63,050 bases of DNA from Chloroflexota bacterium (GTDB lineage: Bacteria; Chloroflexota; Anaerolineae; Aggregatilineales; Phototrophicaceae): the NCBI GenBank assembly GCA_026706455.1, contig JAPOYS010000090.1, positions 1 through 63,050 of the forward strand. Direction: 5' to 3'. The notes under the pieces were generated by a model. That model worked only from the letters and a program-made list of their open reading frames with translations. It made no database searches and had not been told where the DNA came from. A program made the translations under genes and the position numbers. Shown here in pieces: positions 9,203 through 17,000 of the stretch; position 1 is the first letter of the stretch, and every line of letters begins with the position of its first letter.

Positions 9203-9225
9203 CGGGCGGGTATAATGCCCGCCCG
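9203..9225. promoter_or_regulatory. Perfect hairpin with TATAAT in its loop
   Basis: An 8-bp perfect inverted repeat (CGGGCGGG/CCCGCCCG) encloses a TATAATG loop. It lies between the second binding protein and the nucleoside hydrolase, 30 bases before the latter's ATG, and is followed by a T-rich stretch. It could be the upstream gene's terminator, or an operator covering the -10 box of the downstream gene. Confidence 0.4.
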
Positions 9226-9254
9226 CTTTCGTTTGGACTGTATGGGATCACATT

Positions 9255-10184
9255 ATGATGACCTTTCCCACGCTTGACGAGACCTTCCGCATCAGCCGCT
9301 TGCAGCATTCAGGCTCCAAGGCGCGCATGGTGTTGGACACGGATACTTACAACGAGATCGACGACCAGTTCGCCTTGACCTACGCGCTGCTCTCGCCCGA
9401 TCAATTGAGCGTGGAAGCCATCTACGCCGCGCCCTTTCACAACACGCGCTCGGCTGGTCCCGCCGACGGCATGGAAAAGAGCTATGAGGAGATCCTGCGT
9501 CTATTGGATTTCCTGGGCTGGTCGGCCGACGGCTTCGCCTATCGCGGCTCGACCGCCTACCTGGGCGCGGAGCGGGCGCCGCAAGACAACGAGGCCGTGC
9601 GCGATCTGATCGACAAGGCGCTGGCCAGCGCGGATGACGACCCGCTATACGTCGTCGCCATCGGCGCGATCACAAACGTAGCGTCGGCGCTGCTGCTGGC
9701 GCCTGAGATCATCGAGAAGATTGTGGTCGTCTGGCTGGGCGGGCACAATCTGAACTGGCCCCACAGTCGCGAATTCAATCTGGTGCAGGATGTGCCGGCC
9801 GCCCAGGTCCTGCTCGACAGCGGCGCGCCCCTCGTGCTAGTGCCTTGCTACGGCGTCACGTCACATCTGCTGACGACGCTGGCGGAATTGAACGAATTCA
9901 TCGGCGGGACCAGCCCGGTCGGCGATTATCTCTGCCAGATCTTCAAGGAATATCGACCGGATTCTTTCGGCGCCTCCAGCGTCATTTGGGATATCTCGAC
10001 CATCGCCTGGCTGATCAACTCCGACTGGGTCCCGAGCGACCTTGTCCATAGTCCACTGCTGACCGATCAAGTGACCTGGAGCGTCGACGCGTCGCGTCAC
10101 TTCGTCCGCGCCGCCAACTTCGTGCATCGCGATCCGATCTTCCGCGATCTCTTCGGCAAGATCCGCGCGTATGGCGGCGCTTAG
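9255..10184 (+). CDS. Nucleoside hydrolase (IUNH family)
   Basis: Hydrolyses the N-glycosidic bond of ribonucleosides, giving base plus ribose for purine and pyrimidine salvage. The calcium-binding signature DTDTYNEIDDQFAL is present, with Asp28, Asp30, Asp36 and Asp37. This is followed by the VVWLGGHNLNWPHSREFNLVQD-type region, in which the family's N-x-x-x-D substrate loop is recognisable, and by the C-terminal DISTIAW. The family signature is DTDxGxDDA-like; here the spacing between the Asp pairs is slightly longer, as in the less studied IUNH subgroups. The ATG at 9255 is followed immediately by a second Met. Confidence 0.86.
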   Translation: MMTFPTLDETFRISRLQHSGSKARMVLDTDTYNEIDDQFALTYALLSPDQLSVEAIYAAPFHNTRSAGPADGMEKSYEEILRLLDFLGWSADGFAYRGSTAYLGAERAPQDNEAVRDLIDKALASADDDPLYVVAIGAITNVASALLLAPEIIEKIVVVWLGGHNLNWPHSREFNLVQDVPAAQVLLDSGAPLVLVPCYGVTSHLLTTLAELNEFIGGTSPVGDYLCQIFKEYRPDSFGASSVIWDISTIAWLINSDWVPSDLVHSPLLTDQVTWSVDASRHFVRAANFVHRDPIFRDLFGKIRAYGGA

Positions 10185-10190
10185 AGCCAG

Positions 10191-10634
10191 TCAAATGCCT
10201 CGTGCGTTCGGCGCAGGCGCGCGCGCACCGATGGCGCCGTGCAGGCTCCAGGCGCGGATGAAGGTGTTGGCGCCCCTGGCTTGAGCGGCCAGCGCCTCCA
10301 TCAAGCGCGCCGCCAGTGAGCGCGGCAGGACCAGCGCATCCATCATTTGCAGCACGTGAATGCGGGAAAGCCAACTGGTCTCCCGCAGCAGCAATCGCAG
10401 CAGCGTTTCACTTTGTCCAGTCGAAAGCTCGGCGCCGGTCACGCCGTAGCGCTTCAGCAGCCAAGTCGCGGCCGCCTGTACATTGCGGTCGTCGCCCGCG
10501 GCGAAATCGCATAAGTCGGCCACCAAACGCGCGTCCGCTTGATAATCGGCAGCAAAGCGTTCGAGCGCTTCGGTGCTTCTGCCATTGAAGTCGAGCAGCG
10601 CCTGCGTGAGAGCGTCTGACCGGGCGCGCGTCAT
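10191..10634 (-). CDS. HEAT-like helical protein, unknown function
   Basis: A 147-residue, all-helical protein with repeating alanine/leucine helices such as VQAAATWLLKRYG and LAARLMEALAAQA, resembling two to three HEAT/ARM-type repeats. No catalytic motif is seen. It starts inside the stop codon of the upstream DUF1801 gene (ATGA overlap at 10631-10634), so the two are translationally coupled and probably act together. The stop lies 6 bases from the convergent nucleoside hydrolase gene. Confidence 0.7.
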   Translation of the reverse strand: MTRARSDALTQALLDFNGRSTEALERFAADYQADARLVADLCDFAAGDDRNVQAAATWLLKRYGVTGAELSTGQSETLLRLLLRETSWLSRIHVLQMMDALVLPRSLAARLMEALAAQARGANTFIRAWSLHGAIGARAPAPNARGI

Positions 10635-11032
10635 TTCAGCTTGGGCAGGGTACGGCTGGCTTCTTCGATTAGAACGCGCAATGCTGGGCGCTCCAGGTCG
10701 GCGGGTTTGCGAATCTTGACATGCCGCAGATCGGCGCCCTTGCCTTCCAGCAGGTTTTCCAGATCGGGCAGATGCGCGCCGTACATGAAGCCGAGATTGA
10801 GGTGTTTCTTGAAAGGCGCGATATAACAGAAATGCTGCGACATTTTTTTCGGACCGACGCCATAACCGGCGATCTTCTGCCGCGCCCAGGGCACCTCGGT
10901 GATGCCGGGCATGACATCAGCCAGCAGCGCGCGCGCCGCTCGGGCGAGACTCTGAATCTCTGGCGGCGCCTGCGCGATGACGTCTTCAAAGCTGCCGTTG
11001 CCGCCGACCGTCTTGATATGCAGTTCGGGCAT
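10631..11032 (-). CDS. DUF1801 domain protein
   Basis: A 133-residue YdhG-like/DUF1801 protein. The conserved core is visible: an N-terminal helix that packs against the fold, the GYGV segment, HFCYIAPFKKHLNLGFMYG, and the closing region with paired basic and acidic residues. The biochemical function of this family is not established. It overlaps the downstream HEAT-like gene by four bases. Confidence 0.75.
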   Translation of the reverse strand: MPELHIKTVGGNGSFEDVIAQAPPEIQSLARAARALLADVMPGITEVPWARQKIAGYGVGPKKMSQHFCYIAPFKKHLNLGFMYGAHLPDLENLLEGKGADLRHVKIRKPADLERPALRVLIEEASRTLPKLK

Positions 11033-11166
11033 GTCCGTCCTCCAATTGCGCGCTCCATCGGATTCTAGCCGCGCTTGAGCCGGGCTGTCAACGAGCGCGA
11101 TTCAAGCCGGGCGCATCAATGCTACAATCCAGGTGACCCGTCCGCCGTCGACATCGAGGCGCAACC

Positions 11167-12123
11167 ATGCCGCTCGTTTCCGTCATCATGCCCGTCTTCA
11201 ATCGCGAGAAGTATGTCGGCGCGGCGATTGAAAGCATCCTCGCCCAGACCTTCGCCGACTTCGAATTGCTGATCGTCGATGACGCCTCGCAGGATCGCTC
11301 GCCCGAGATTATCCGCTCGTACGCGGCGCGCGATGAACGCATCCGCTTTTTCCAGCTGGAGCGCAACCTGAGCCAAGCCGGCGCGCGCAATCATGCCTTG
11401 TCGTTGGCGCAAGGCGCGTATATCGCTATGATGGACAGCGATGACCTGAGCTTGCCCGAGCGATTGGAGAAGCAGGTCGACTTTCTGCGCGCCAATCCCG
11501 GCATCGGCTGCGTCGGCGTCGGCGCGCGCATGGTTGATGAAGAGTTGACCCCCGGCTTCACTTATCGGTTGCCGCTCGCCCATCCCCTCATCCTGCTTTC
11601 CATGTTTGTTGGCGGCTCAGCCATGCTCTATGCGACTATTCTGGCGCGGCGCGAGTTTCTCAGTGAACCTTGCCCCTACGATCCGGCTCTGCTGCCCACG
11701 CCGGATTTCGACTTGTTCCTGCGGCTGGTTTGGGAGAAGCGCGTCAAATACGCCAATCTGCCGGCGCTCCTGTATTTGTATCGCCAGCACCAGTCGTCTA
11801 TCAGCAGCCAGTTTGAAGAATGGCCGCCGGCGCAGCATACGGCTTCCAGGCGGCGCGCGCTCAAGCGACTGTGGGGCGAGGCGCCGGACGAGACGCTCGA
11901 CCGCTTCATTAAGGTCCGACCAGGCATCAAGCTCGGCTGGGGCGAACGGCGCTTGGCTCGCCGAGACATCAGCCGGCTGATTGAGTCGATGGTCGCCGCC
12001 GGCTGGGTTGAACCGGGTGATCAAGCGCTGATGCTGGAGGATATGGAGCGGCGCCTGGAGGGGACGATGCCGCGCTTCTGGCAAATGTTCCGTCATTGGG
12101 GGCGGAATCATTTCGGGCGCTGA
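11167..12123 (+). CDS. Glycosyltransferase family 2
   Basis: A cytosolic or membrane-associated inverting glycosyltransferase with a GT-A fold. The N-terminal nucleotide-sugar region VSVIMPVFNREKYV is followed by VDDASQDRS. The metal-binding DxD motif appears as MDSDD (about residues 90-94). The acceptor region contains DFDLFLRL, the usual D-x-D/E-W-like position. The C-terminal 80 residues are basic and may contact membrane or acceptor. There are no neighbouring polysaccharide genes, so donor and acceptor remain unknown. Confidence 0.88.
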   Translation: MPLVSVIMPVFNREKYVGAAIESILAQTFADFELLIVDDASQDRSPEIIRSYAARDERIRFFQLERNLSQAGARNHALSLAQGAYIAMMDSDDLSLPERLEKQVDFLRANPGIGCVGVGARMVDEELTPGFTYRLPLAHPLILLSMFVGGSAMLYATILARREFLSEPCPYDPALLPTPDFDLFLRLVWEKRVKYANLPALLYLYRQHQSSISSQFEEWPPAQHTASRRRALKRLWGEAPDETLDRFIKVRPGIKLGWGERRLARRDISRLIESMVAAGWVEPGDQALMLEDMERRLEGTMPRFWQMFRHWGRNHFGR

Positions 12124-12185
12124 TTCTTGAAGCGATTGCTTTACAATGCGGTGCAGAGACCGATTGACTAGCCGAAAGCAATAAC

Positions 12186-13397
12186 ATGACCGCCGACCCG
12201 CTTCTGAAGTGGCGCGCTGAATTCCCGATTCTGAGCCGCTGCAATTATCTCATCAGCAATTCGCTCGGCGCTATGCCGCGCGGCGTCTATGACAGCTTGC
12301 AAGTCTACGCCGATACCTGGGCGGAGCAGGGCGTCTCCGCCTGGGGCAGCGGTTGGTTTGAGCTGCCGGCGACCGTCGGCGACAAGATCGCTCCTTTGAT
12401 GGGCGCGGAACCGAATACGGTGCTCGTGCATCAGAACGCCAGCATCGCCAATAGCATCCTCTTCGGCGCGCTGGATTTCAGTGATCCGCGGCGCGACAAG
12501 GTGGTCATCACCGAACTGGATTTCCCCAGCGATGTTTACGCTCTGCGCAGCTGGCTGCCCGATCACATGCGCGTCCACATGATCCGCTCGCGCGACGGCG
12601 TACACATCGATATCGACGAGCTGCTCGCCGCCATCGACGAATCGACGCGCTTGGTCAGCACCTCGCATGTTCTCTTCCGCAGCGCCTTCATCATGCCGGC
12701 GCGGGCGATCACGGAAAAGGCGCACAGCGTCGGCGCGCAGGTCCTCTTCAACGGCTACCACAGCGTCGGCGTCATTCCCGTCGATGTCGGCGCCTGGGAT
12801 GTCGATTATTACATCGGCGGCGTGCTTAAATGGCTCTGCGGCGGACCGGGCGGCGTATTCATGTATGTGCGGCCCGATCTGCTGCCGACGCTCAAGCCCA
12901 AGGTGACCGGCTGGTTCGCCAGCGCATCGCCCTTCGATTTTGACGTCGAGAAGCTCGACCTGCGCGAAGACGCCTATCGCATGATGAACGGCACGCCGGG
13001 CATCGCTTCGCTGCACGCCATCCAGCCGGGCGTCGATATCATCGCCCAGGTTGGCGTCGCCGCCATCCGCGAGAAGTCGATGCGGCAGACGGCGCTGATC
13101 ATCGACCTCGCCGATGAACTGGGCTACGAAGTCGTCTCGCCGCGCAATCCCAAATGGCGCGCTGGCACCGTGACCATCAATCCGCCAAATGCCTATGAAG
13201 TGTCGCAGGAGCTGCTGGCGCGCGATATCATGATCGACTTTCGTCCCAAAGCCGGCATCCGCATCGCGCCGCATTTTTACAATACCGATGACGAGATTCG
13301 GTGGGCAATGCAAGCCATCCGAGAAATCCTGGCTGATGGATTCACCACAGAGGAAATGAGGATACACAGAGGTCACAGAGGGAGGAAGGGCAGGTGA
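12186..13397 (+). CDS. Class V aminotransferase / kynureninase-like PLP enzyme
   Basis: A pyridoxal-phosphate enzyme of fold type I. The cofactor Lys is Lys215 in GGVLKWLCGGPGG, a pattern close to kynureninase and cysteine-desulfurase-like enzymes. DVDYYIG just before it supplies the Asp that contacts the pyridine ring region. The exact reaction is unknown. The last 17 or so residues are encoded by the left inverted repeat of the GxxExxY element (13344-13383), giving an arginine/histidine-rich tail that is not part of the fold. The element seems to have inserted at the 3' end and replaced the native stop codon. The gene overlaps the GxxExxY start by 4 bases. Confidence 0.84.
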   Translation: MTADPLLKWRAEFPILSRCNYLISNSLGAMPRGVYDSLQVYADTWAEQGVSAWGSGWFELPATVGDKIAPLMGAEPNTVLVHQNASIANSILFGALDFSDPRRDKVVITELDFPSDVYALRSWLPDHMRVHMIRSRDGVHIDIDELLAAIDESTRLVSTSHVLFRSAFIMPARAITEKAHSVGAQVLFNGYHSVGVIPVDVGAWDVDYYIGGVLKWLCGGPGGVFMYVRPDLLPTLKPKVTGWFASASPFDFDVEKLDLREDAYRMMNGTPGIASLHAIQPGVDIIAQVGVAAIREKSMRQTALIIDLADELGYEVVSPRNPKWRAGTVTINPPNAYEVSQELLARDIMIDFRPKAGIRIAPHFYNTDDEIRWAMQAIREILADGFTTEEMRIHRGHRGRKGR

Positions 13398-13852
13398 CTC
13401 AAGTTGTTGAACGAGATCCATTAACGCGCCGAATTATTGGGGCGGCAATGAATGTGCACAGCGAGTTTGGCGCCGGCCTGCTCGAGAGCGTATATCAGAA
13501 TGCCCTGTGCATCGAATTACGGACGCAAGGCATTCGCTTTCAGGCGCAGCACGCGATTGACATCAAATATCGCGACCAGCATGTCGGCCATTTGATAGCC
13601 GATATCGTGGTCGAAGGGCGCGTAATTCTTGAAATAAAGTCGGTGGAAAAGCTGCAGCCGGTGCACACCGCTCAGTTGATCACCTATCTCAAAGCTACCG
13701 GCATAAGCACGGGGCTGCTCATAAACTTCAATGTTCGTCACTTGCGCGAGGGCATAAAACGCGTAGTGAACTAGATGGTCAAGCAGCCACTCTTTCTCTG
13801 CGCCATTCATCGTCTCTCTGTGCCCTCTGTGTACCCTCGTTTCCTCTGTGGT
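13344..13852 (+). mobile_element. GxxExxY element, copy 1
   Basis: A 509-bp unit bounded by about 40-bp inverted repeats built from repeated CACAGAG words: left arm 13344-13383, right arm 13813-13852. The left arm, read in reverse, matches the right arm at most positions, including the terminal ACCACAGAGG. The GxxExxY gene nearly fills the interior, and the left arm supplies its purine-rich ribosome-binding site. No target-site duplication is evident. The right arm has a related solitary copy at 15349-15381. Confidence 0.7.
13394..13774 (+). CDS. GxxExxY protein (PD-(D/E)XK nuclease fold), copy 1
   Basis: A 126-residue protein of the GxxExxY family, which belongs to the PD-(D/E)XK nuclease superfamily. 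The name-giving motif is present as GAGLLESVY. The nuclease core is intact: Asp in HLIADIVVEG and the ExK motif in ILEIKSVEKL. It ends in the family's GLLINFNV strand and a short basic tail. It starts with GTG after GGAGGAAGGG provided by the inverted repeat. It is clearly homologous to the gene at 34684-35082, which sits in a similar enclosure. The biological role of the family is unknown. Confidence 0.85.
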   Translation: MTQVVERDPLTRRIIGAAMNVHSEFGAGLLESVYQNALCIELRTQGIRFQAQHAIDIKYRDQHVGHLIADIVVEGRVILEIKSVEKLQPVHTAQLITYLKATGISTGLLINFNVRHLREGIKRVVN

Positions 13853-14037
13853 AAGGCTTTTACGTCCTCGACAAAATCTCAAGCCCGGGACCGGATAACC
13901 CAGCTCGGGCTGGATCTTGGTCAAAGGACGACCGCCGCTTGTCCCACGCTACTTGACAGCCGCGCCTCGTTCCAAGTACGCTATGTGTAGCTTTGCGCCC
14001 AGACCGAGCATCGACAAAGGGCAAAAGCGAAGTTCGC

Positions 14038-14664
14038 ATGAAGACGAAGAATGACGAGAAAGTCCGCTCGTGCCGGCTAGCAAGACTCGCGATAGCGCTT
14101 ACCGGTTTCGCGCTGCTTGCTCCACTCTTGCTGGTATCTTCCCTCCTCGCTCTGCATGATGCTGAAGACATGCGTAAAACGCTGGAGGATCTGCTTGTCA
14201 GCCAGCGGTACGAGAATACAGACAGCTACATCATTCTGAATGAACAGTTGATCGAAGAACCTCGGGGCATGCTTTTCGTGGTCGGCTGGCATGACCGCGA
14301 AGCCGCTAGCTGCATCGGCCTCATCTGGATAGCGGCGCCCAGTCATTTGTTGGGTCACTATCGCGTGGGCCGCGCGAACGCAAACTGCATCTCCGAGCCG
14401 TATTCGATTGATCAATACTGGGGCATGCGCAGCTGGCCCCGCATTCCTTTCAGCGTCGCCTATGGCTTTAGCCGGGAGGCGGCGCGCGTCACGGTCACCT
14501 GGCAAGACGACTCCATTACCGAAGCGCAGCCCGTCAACGGCAGCTATCTGGCGGTCAACAGCGCCAAGTCGCGCGTCATTGAATCGGTCGATTTCTTCGA
14601 CGAATCGGGCGGGCTGCTTCACCGCTTCCCGGACAGCGCCGGGCATTGGAGAGCGGACTCATGA
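14038..14664 (+). CDS. Membrane-anchored protein of unknown function (paralogue 1)
   Basis: A protein of 208 residues with a basic start (MKTKNDEK) and one hydrophobic segment at about 17-40, so probably a single N-terminal anchor with an extracytoplasmic domain. The domain pattern is shared with the next gene: R-G-hydrophobic-GW, a Cys followed by Ile, a second Cys about 40 residues later, then VTVTW, QPVNGSYLAV and a DxxG-L ending. The two cysteines could form a disulphide. I do not recognise the family. The ATG at 14038 is chosen because it opens the basic and hydrophobic signal region. The gene overlaps the following paralogue by ATGA. Confidence 0.72.
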   Translation: MKTKNDEKVRSCRLARLAIALTGFALLAPLLLVSSLLALHDAEDMRKTLEDLLVSQRYENTDSYIILNEQLIEEPRGMLFVVGWHDREAASCIGLIWIAAPSHLLGHYRVGRANANCISEPYSIDQYWGMRSWPRIPFSVAYGFSREAARVTVTWQDDSITEAQPVNGSYLAVNSAKSRVIESVDFFDESGGLLHRFPDSAGHWRADS

Positions 14665-15287
14665 AAGGGCGCGCTGGCTGGCGAAGGTGGTCACGGCGTA
14701 TCCTGCTTGCGCTATTGATCGCCGTCGCCGTGATGGCGACGCCGTTCTTCGCTCTGCGCCTTATGGGCAGGCTGGCGCTCGCATTGGACGGCCGGCAAGC
14801 CAAGGCTGAGGACGCGCTCCGCTCGCTGACCGTCTATCCGCATGGCGGGTTCAGCGCGTTGAAGCCAGAAGATTATGGCTACGAGATTCTGCAGCGTCAA
14901 GTCTTGCGTCATCCTTCGGGCCTGCTCTACGCCCTGGGCTGGCGCGATGGGGCGGGCAAAGCCTGCATCGCCAACGCCTTCGTGGAAAAGATCTGGGACA
15001 GCTTCGGCGGCTGGAAAGGGCGCGGCGCTTGGGGCCATTGCAGCGTGAGCGACTACAGCGCCTGGATCAGCGGACATGGCGAGTACCAGGGCCTGTCGGT
15101 CACCACCGGCTTGAGCGGGGCGGCCGCGCTCGTCAAGGTCACCTGGCTAACGGGTGATGTGACCTTCGTTCAACCGATCAACGGCGCTTATATGTCCGTC
15201 CTCTTTCGACACGGCGCGCGCGCCAGCACGGTCGAATTCCTCGACGTAGCCGGAAGCGTCCTGGCCAGCATCCAACCCTACGGCTGA
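14661..15287 (+). CDS. Membrane-anchored protein of unknown function (paralogue 2)
   Basis: A protein of 208 residues, the same length as its neighbour, with a basic N-terminus, one transmembrane segment (about 11-35) and an outer domain with matching landmarks: PSGLLYALGW, Cys-Ile, a second Cys in HCSVSDYS, VKVTW and QPINGAYMSV. It starts at the ATG overlapping the stop codon of paralogue 1 (ATGA), so the pair arose by tandem duplication and is translationally coupled. Function unknown. A repeat-rich gap follows. Confidence 0.72.
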   Translation: MKGRAGWRRWSRRILLALLIAVAVMATPFFALRLMGRLALALDGRQAKAEDALRSLTVYPHGGFSALKPEDYGYEILQRQVLRHPSGLLYALGWRDGAGKACIANAFVEKIWDSFGGWKGRGAWGHCSVSDYSAWISGHGEYQGLSVTTGLSGAAALVKVTWLTGDVTFVQPINGAYMSVLFRHGARASTVEFLDVAGSVLASIQPYG

Positions 15288-15348
15288 GCGAATCCTTGCT
15301 GGCAACATCACATGCGCGCCCGGCTGCTTAGCCGCGCCATTTGAACCT

Positions 15349-15381
15349 TCCCTCTGCACCCTCTGTGTACCTCGTTTCCTC
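15349..15381. repeat. Solitary CACAGAG-type repeat end
   Basis: CCTCTGTGTACCTCGTTTCC closely matches the right arm of GxxExxY element copy 1 (13813-13852), but no gene is attached. R1 copy A begins exactly where the match stops, and TTCTGTGGTAA resumes after R1. It appears that R1 landed inside an older repeat arm. Confidence 0.55.
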
Positions 15382-15562
15382 AGTAGAACCAATAAAGTAA
15401 TGCAAATTTCACTAAAGCAACGACTTGTAGGGGCGACAGGCGGGCTGTGTCTACGCGCCCTACCATGTCGCCCAAAACCACAAGTCGCAGCGGCAGCGGG
15501 CGACCAGATTGGCCGCCCCTACGGGCTCGCTTCTTTTGCATGACTAACTTGGAACTACTTCT
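15381..15562 (+). repeat. R1 repeat, copy A
   Basis: About 180 bp, starting AGTAGAACC and ending GGAACTACT, which are short imperfect terminal inverted repeats. The interior carries two palindromes of the GGGCGAC...GTCGCCC type and no reading frame. It is nearly identical, in inverted orientation, to copy B (16691-16870) and also to the two window ends. Confidence 0.85.
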
Positions 15563-15593
15563 GTGGTAATGCTTTTGCCACTTCGCCGCAATC

Positions 15594-16121
15594 TCAAGCC
15601 TTGGGTCGGAAAGCTTTAACCCGACTCTCGTCAGTCGTTAGGTAGGCGCCCTCAATGAGGTCGACGCAGTAAGGAATCGCCGGCATGACCGCGTCCAGGC
15701 AGTCGCGGATGGCGCTGGGCTTGCCGGGCAGATTGACGATCAGCGCCTGGCCGCGCACCCCGGCTGTCTGCCGCGAGAGGATGGCGGTCGGCACATATTG
15801 CAGCGAGACCTGCCGCATGAGCTCGCCGAAGCCGGGCAGCATCTTCTCGCAGACGGCCTCGGTCGCTTCCGGCGTGATGTCGCGCACGGCTGGTCCGGTG
15901 CCGCCGGTCGTCACCACCAGGCTGCAGCCGCGCACGTCGATCATCTCAATCAGCGCCGACTGAATCGCCTCCATTTCATCGGGCACGACCTGAGCGACCG
16001 CTTCCCAATCGTTGGTCAGCGCCTCGCTCATGTAATCCCGAATCGCCGGTCCGCCGAGGTCTTCATAGACGCCGCGATGGGCGCGGTCGGAAACGGTCAA
16101 TATGCCAATTCTCGCGGTCAT
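15594..16121 (-). CDS. mogA: Molybdopterin adenylyltransferase (MogA/MoaB family)
   Basis: Activates molybdopterin by adenylylation before molybdenum insertion (cytosolic, molybdenum-cofactor pathway). The first strand RIGILTVSDRA, the TTGGTGPAVRDITPEA substrate loop (about residues 70-86) and the NLPGKPSA motif are all intact. The length (175) is typical. No other moa or moe genes are in the window. The gene and the divergent cupin gene are bracketed by the inverted R1 copies A and B. Confidence 0.93.
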   Translation of the reverse strand: MTARIGILTVSDRAHRGVYEDLGGPAIRDYMSEALTNDWEAVAQVVPDEMEAIQSALIEMIDVRGCSLVVTTGGTGPAVRDITPEATEAVCEKMLPGFGELMRQVSLQYVPTAILSRQTAGVRGQALIVNLPGKPSAIRDCLDAVMPAIPYCVDLIEGAYLTTDESRVKAFRPKA

Positions 16122-16199
16122 GTCGCCAGCCTTTCGTATGGAATGACGGCTCTATCTTAGCTATACTGGCGGCCTTTGAGCAATAGGAGCGCAAGAGAA

Positions 16200-16634
16200 A
16201 TGAGCGAAGATCGTGACCTAAGAGCGCTGGTCGAAGGCGATGACGGCATCAGCGTATTGCGCGGCGGCGGGAAGAAGCGCGATTGGAACGGTATCCACTA
16301 TAAGACGGGCTTGTCGAGCAAGAACGTCAACGCCAAGCAACTGTCGATCAATGTCGCCACCATCCCGCCCGGCGGCGTCGCCTACGCCCATATCCACGTC
16401 GACTTTGAGGTCATGCTCTACATCGTCGAAGGCGAGGTGCGGCATGAATACGGCGACGGCTGCAAGCAAGTGGTGGACAATAGCGCTGGCGATTTCATCT
16501 TCATTGAGCCGGGTATCCCGCACGAGGTCTTCAACTTAAGCGAAAGCGAGCCGGTAGTCGCTTTTGTGGCGCGCTCGACCGCCGATGAATGGGACCAGAT
16601 CATCCCTTATGACCGAGAGGCTGCCGGGAGCTAG
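16200..16634 (+). CDS. Cupin domain protein
   Basis: A 144-residue single-domain cupin. Cupin motif 1 is recognisable as PPGGVAYAHIHVDFEVMLYIVEGEV, with two His and one Glu as metal ligands. Motif 2 is around GDFIFIEPGIPHEVFN, with the third His. The fold binds a metal and often catalyses dioxygenation, isomerisation or small-molecule binding; the specific role is unknown. The ATG at 16200 follows AGGAG by 10 bases and is preferred over upstream in-frame codons. It is divergent from mogA across a 78-base gap. Confidence 0.82.
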   Translation: MSEDRDLRALVEGDDGISVLRGGGKKRDWNGIHYKTGLSSKNVNAKQLSINVATIPPGGVAYAHIHVDFEVMLYIVEGEVRHEYGDGCKQVVDNSAGDFIFIEPGIPHEVFNLSESEPVVAFVARSTADEWDQIIPYDREAAGS

Positions 16635-16690
16635 TTCGTCCTCTCCGATTTCCGCGCCGACAAATTGCCTTATTCTCGCATTACCTTCTC

Positions 16691-16870
16691 AGTAGTTCCA
16701 AGTTAGTCATGCGAAAGAAGCGAGCCTCGTAGGGGCGACCAATCTGGTCGCCCGCTGCCGCTGCGACTTGTGGTTTTGGGCGACATGGTAGGGCGCGTAG
16801 ACACAGCCCGCCTGTCGCCCCTACAAATCGTTGCTTTAGTGAAATTTGCATTACTTTCTTGGTGTTACTT
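16691..16870 (-). repeat. R1 repeat, copy B (inverted)
   Basis: The reverse complement of copy A, differing at scattered bases, with the same internal palindromes. A and B are about 1.1 kb apart and face each other around mogA and the cupin gene. Confidence 0.85.
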
Positions 16871-16907
16871 CTGTGCCTCAGTACTTCTTACAAAATTATT
16901 TGAAATT

Positions 16908-16980
16908 GTAGGGGCGACTGACCCGCAGTGTCGGCGGTCGGTGTCTACGCGACCTACGCGCGGCGGTGAGTCGCCCCTAC
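16908..16980. repeat. REP-like unit with long arms
   Basis: GTAGGGGCGACT at 16908-16919 and its exact reverse complement at 16969-16980 enclose a GC-rich middle. It belongs to the same palindrome family as in R1 but has a longer loop. It abuts the stop of the cysteine-synthase-like gene. Confidence 0.65.
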
Positions 16981-17000
16981 AGCAGGCTGTTTGGGCGGCG

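Noticed and set aside
13844..13992. Promoter TTGACA (13953) before the tandem unknown proteins
   Set aside because: The TTGACA is good, but no convincing -10 box at 16-18 bases; left out of the feature list.
16691..16870. R1 as a CRISPR-like or phage attachment repeat
   Set aside because: Copies are long, dispersed in both orientations and not spaced regularly; no cas or integrase genes.
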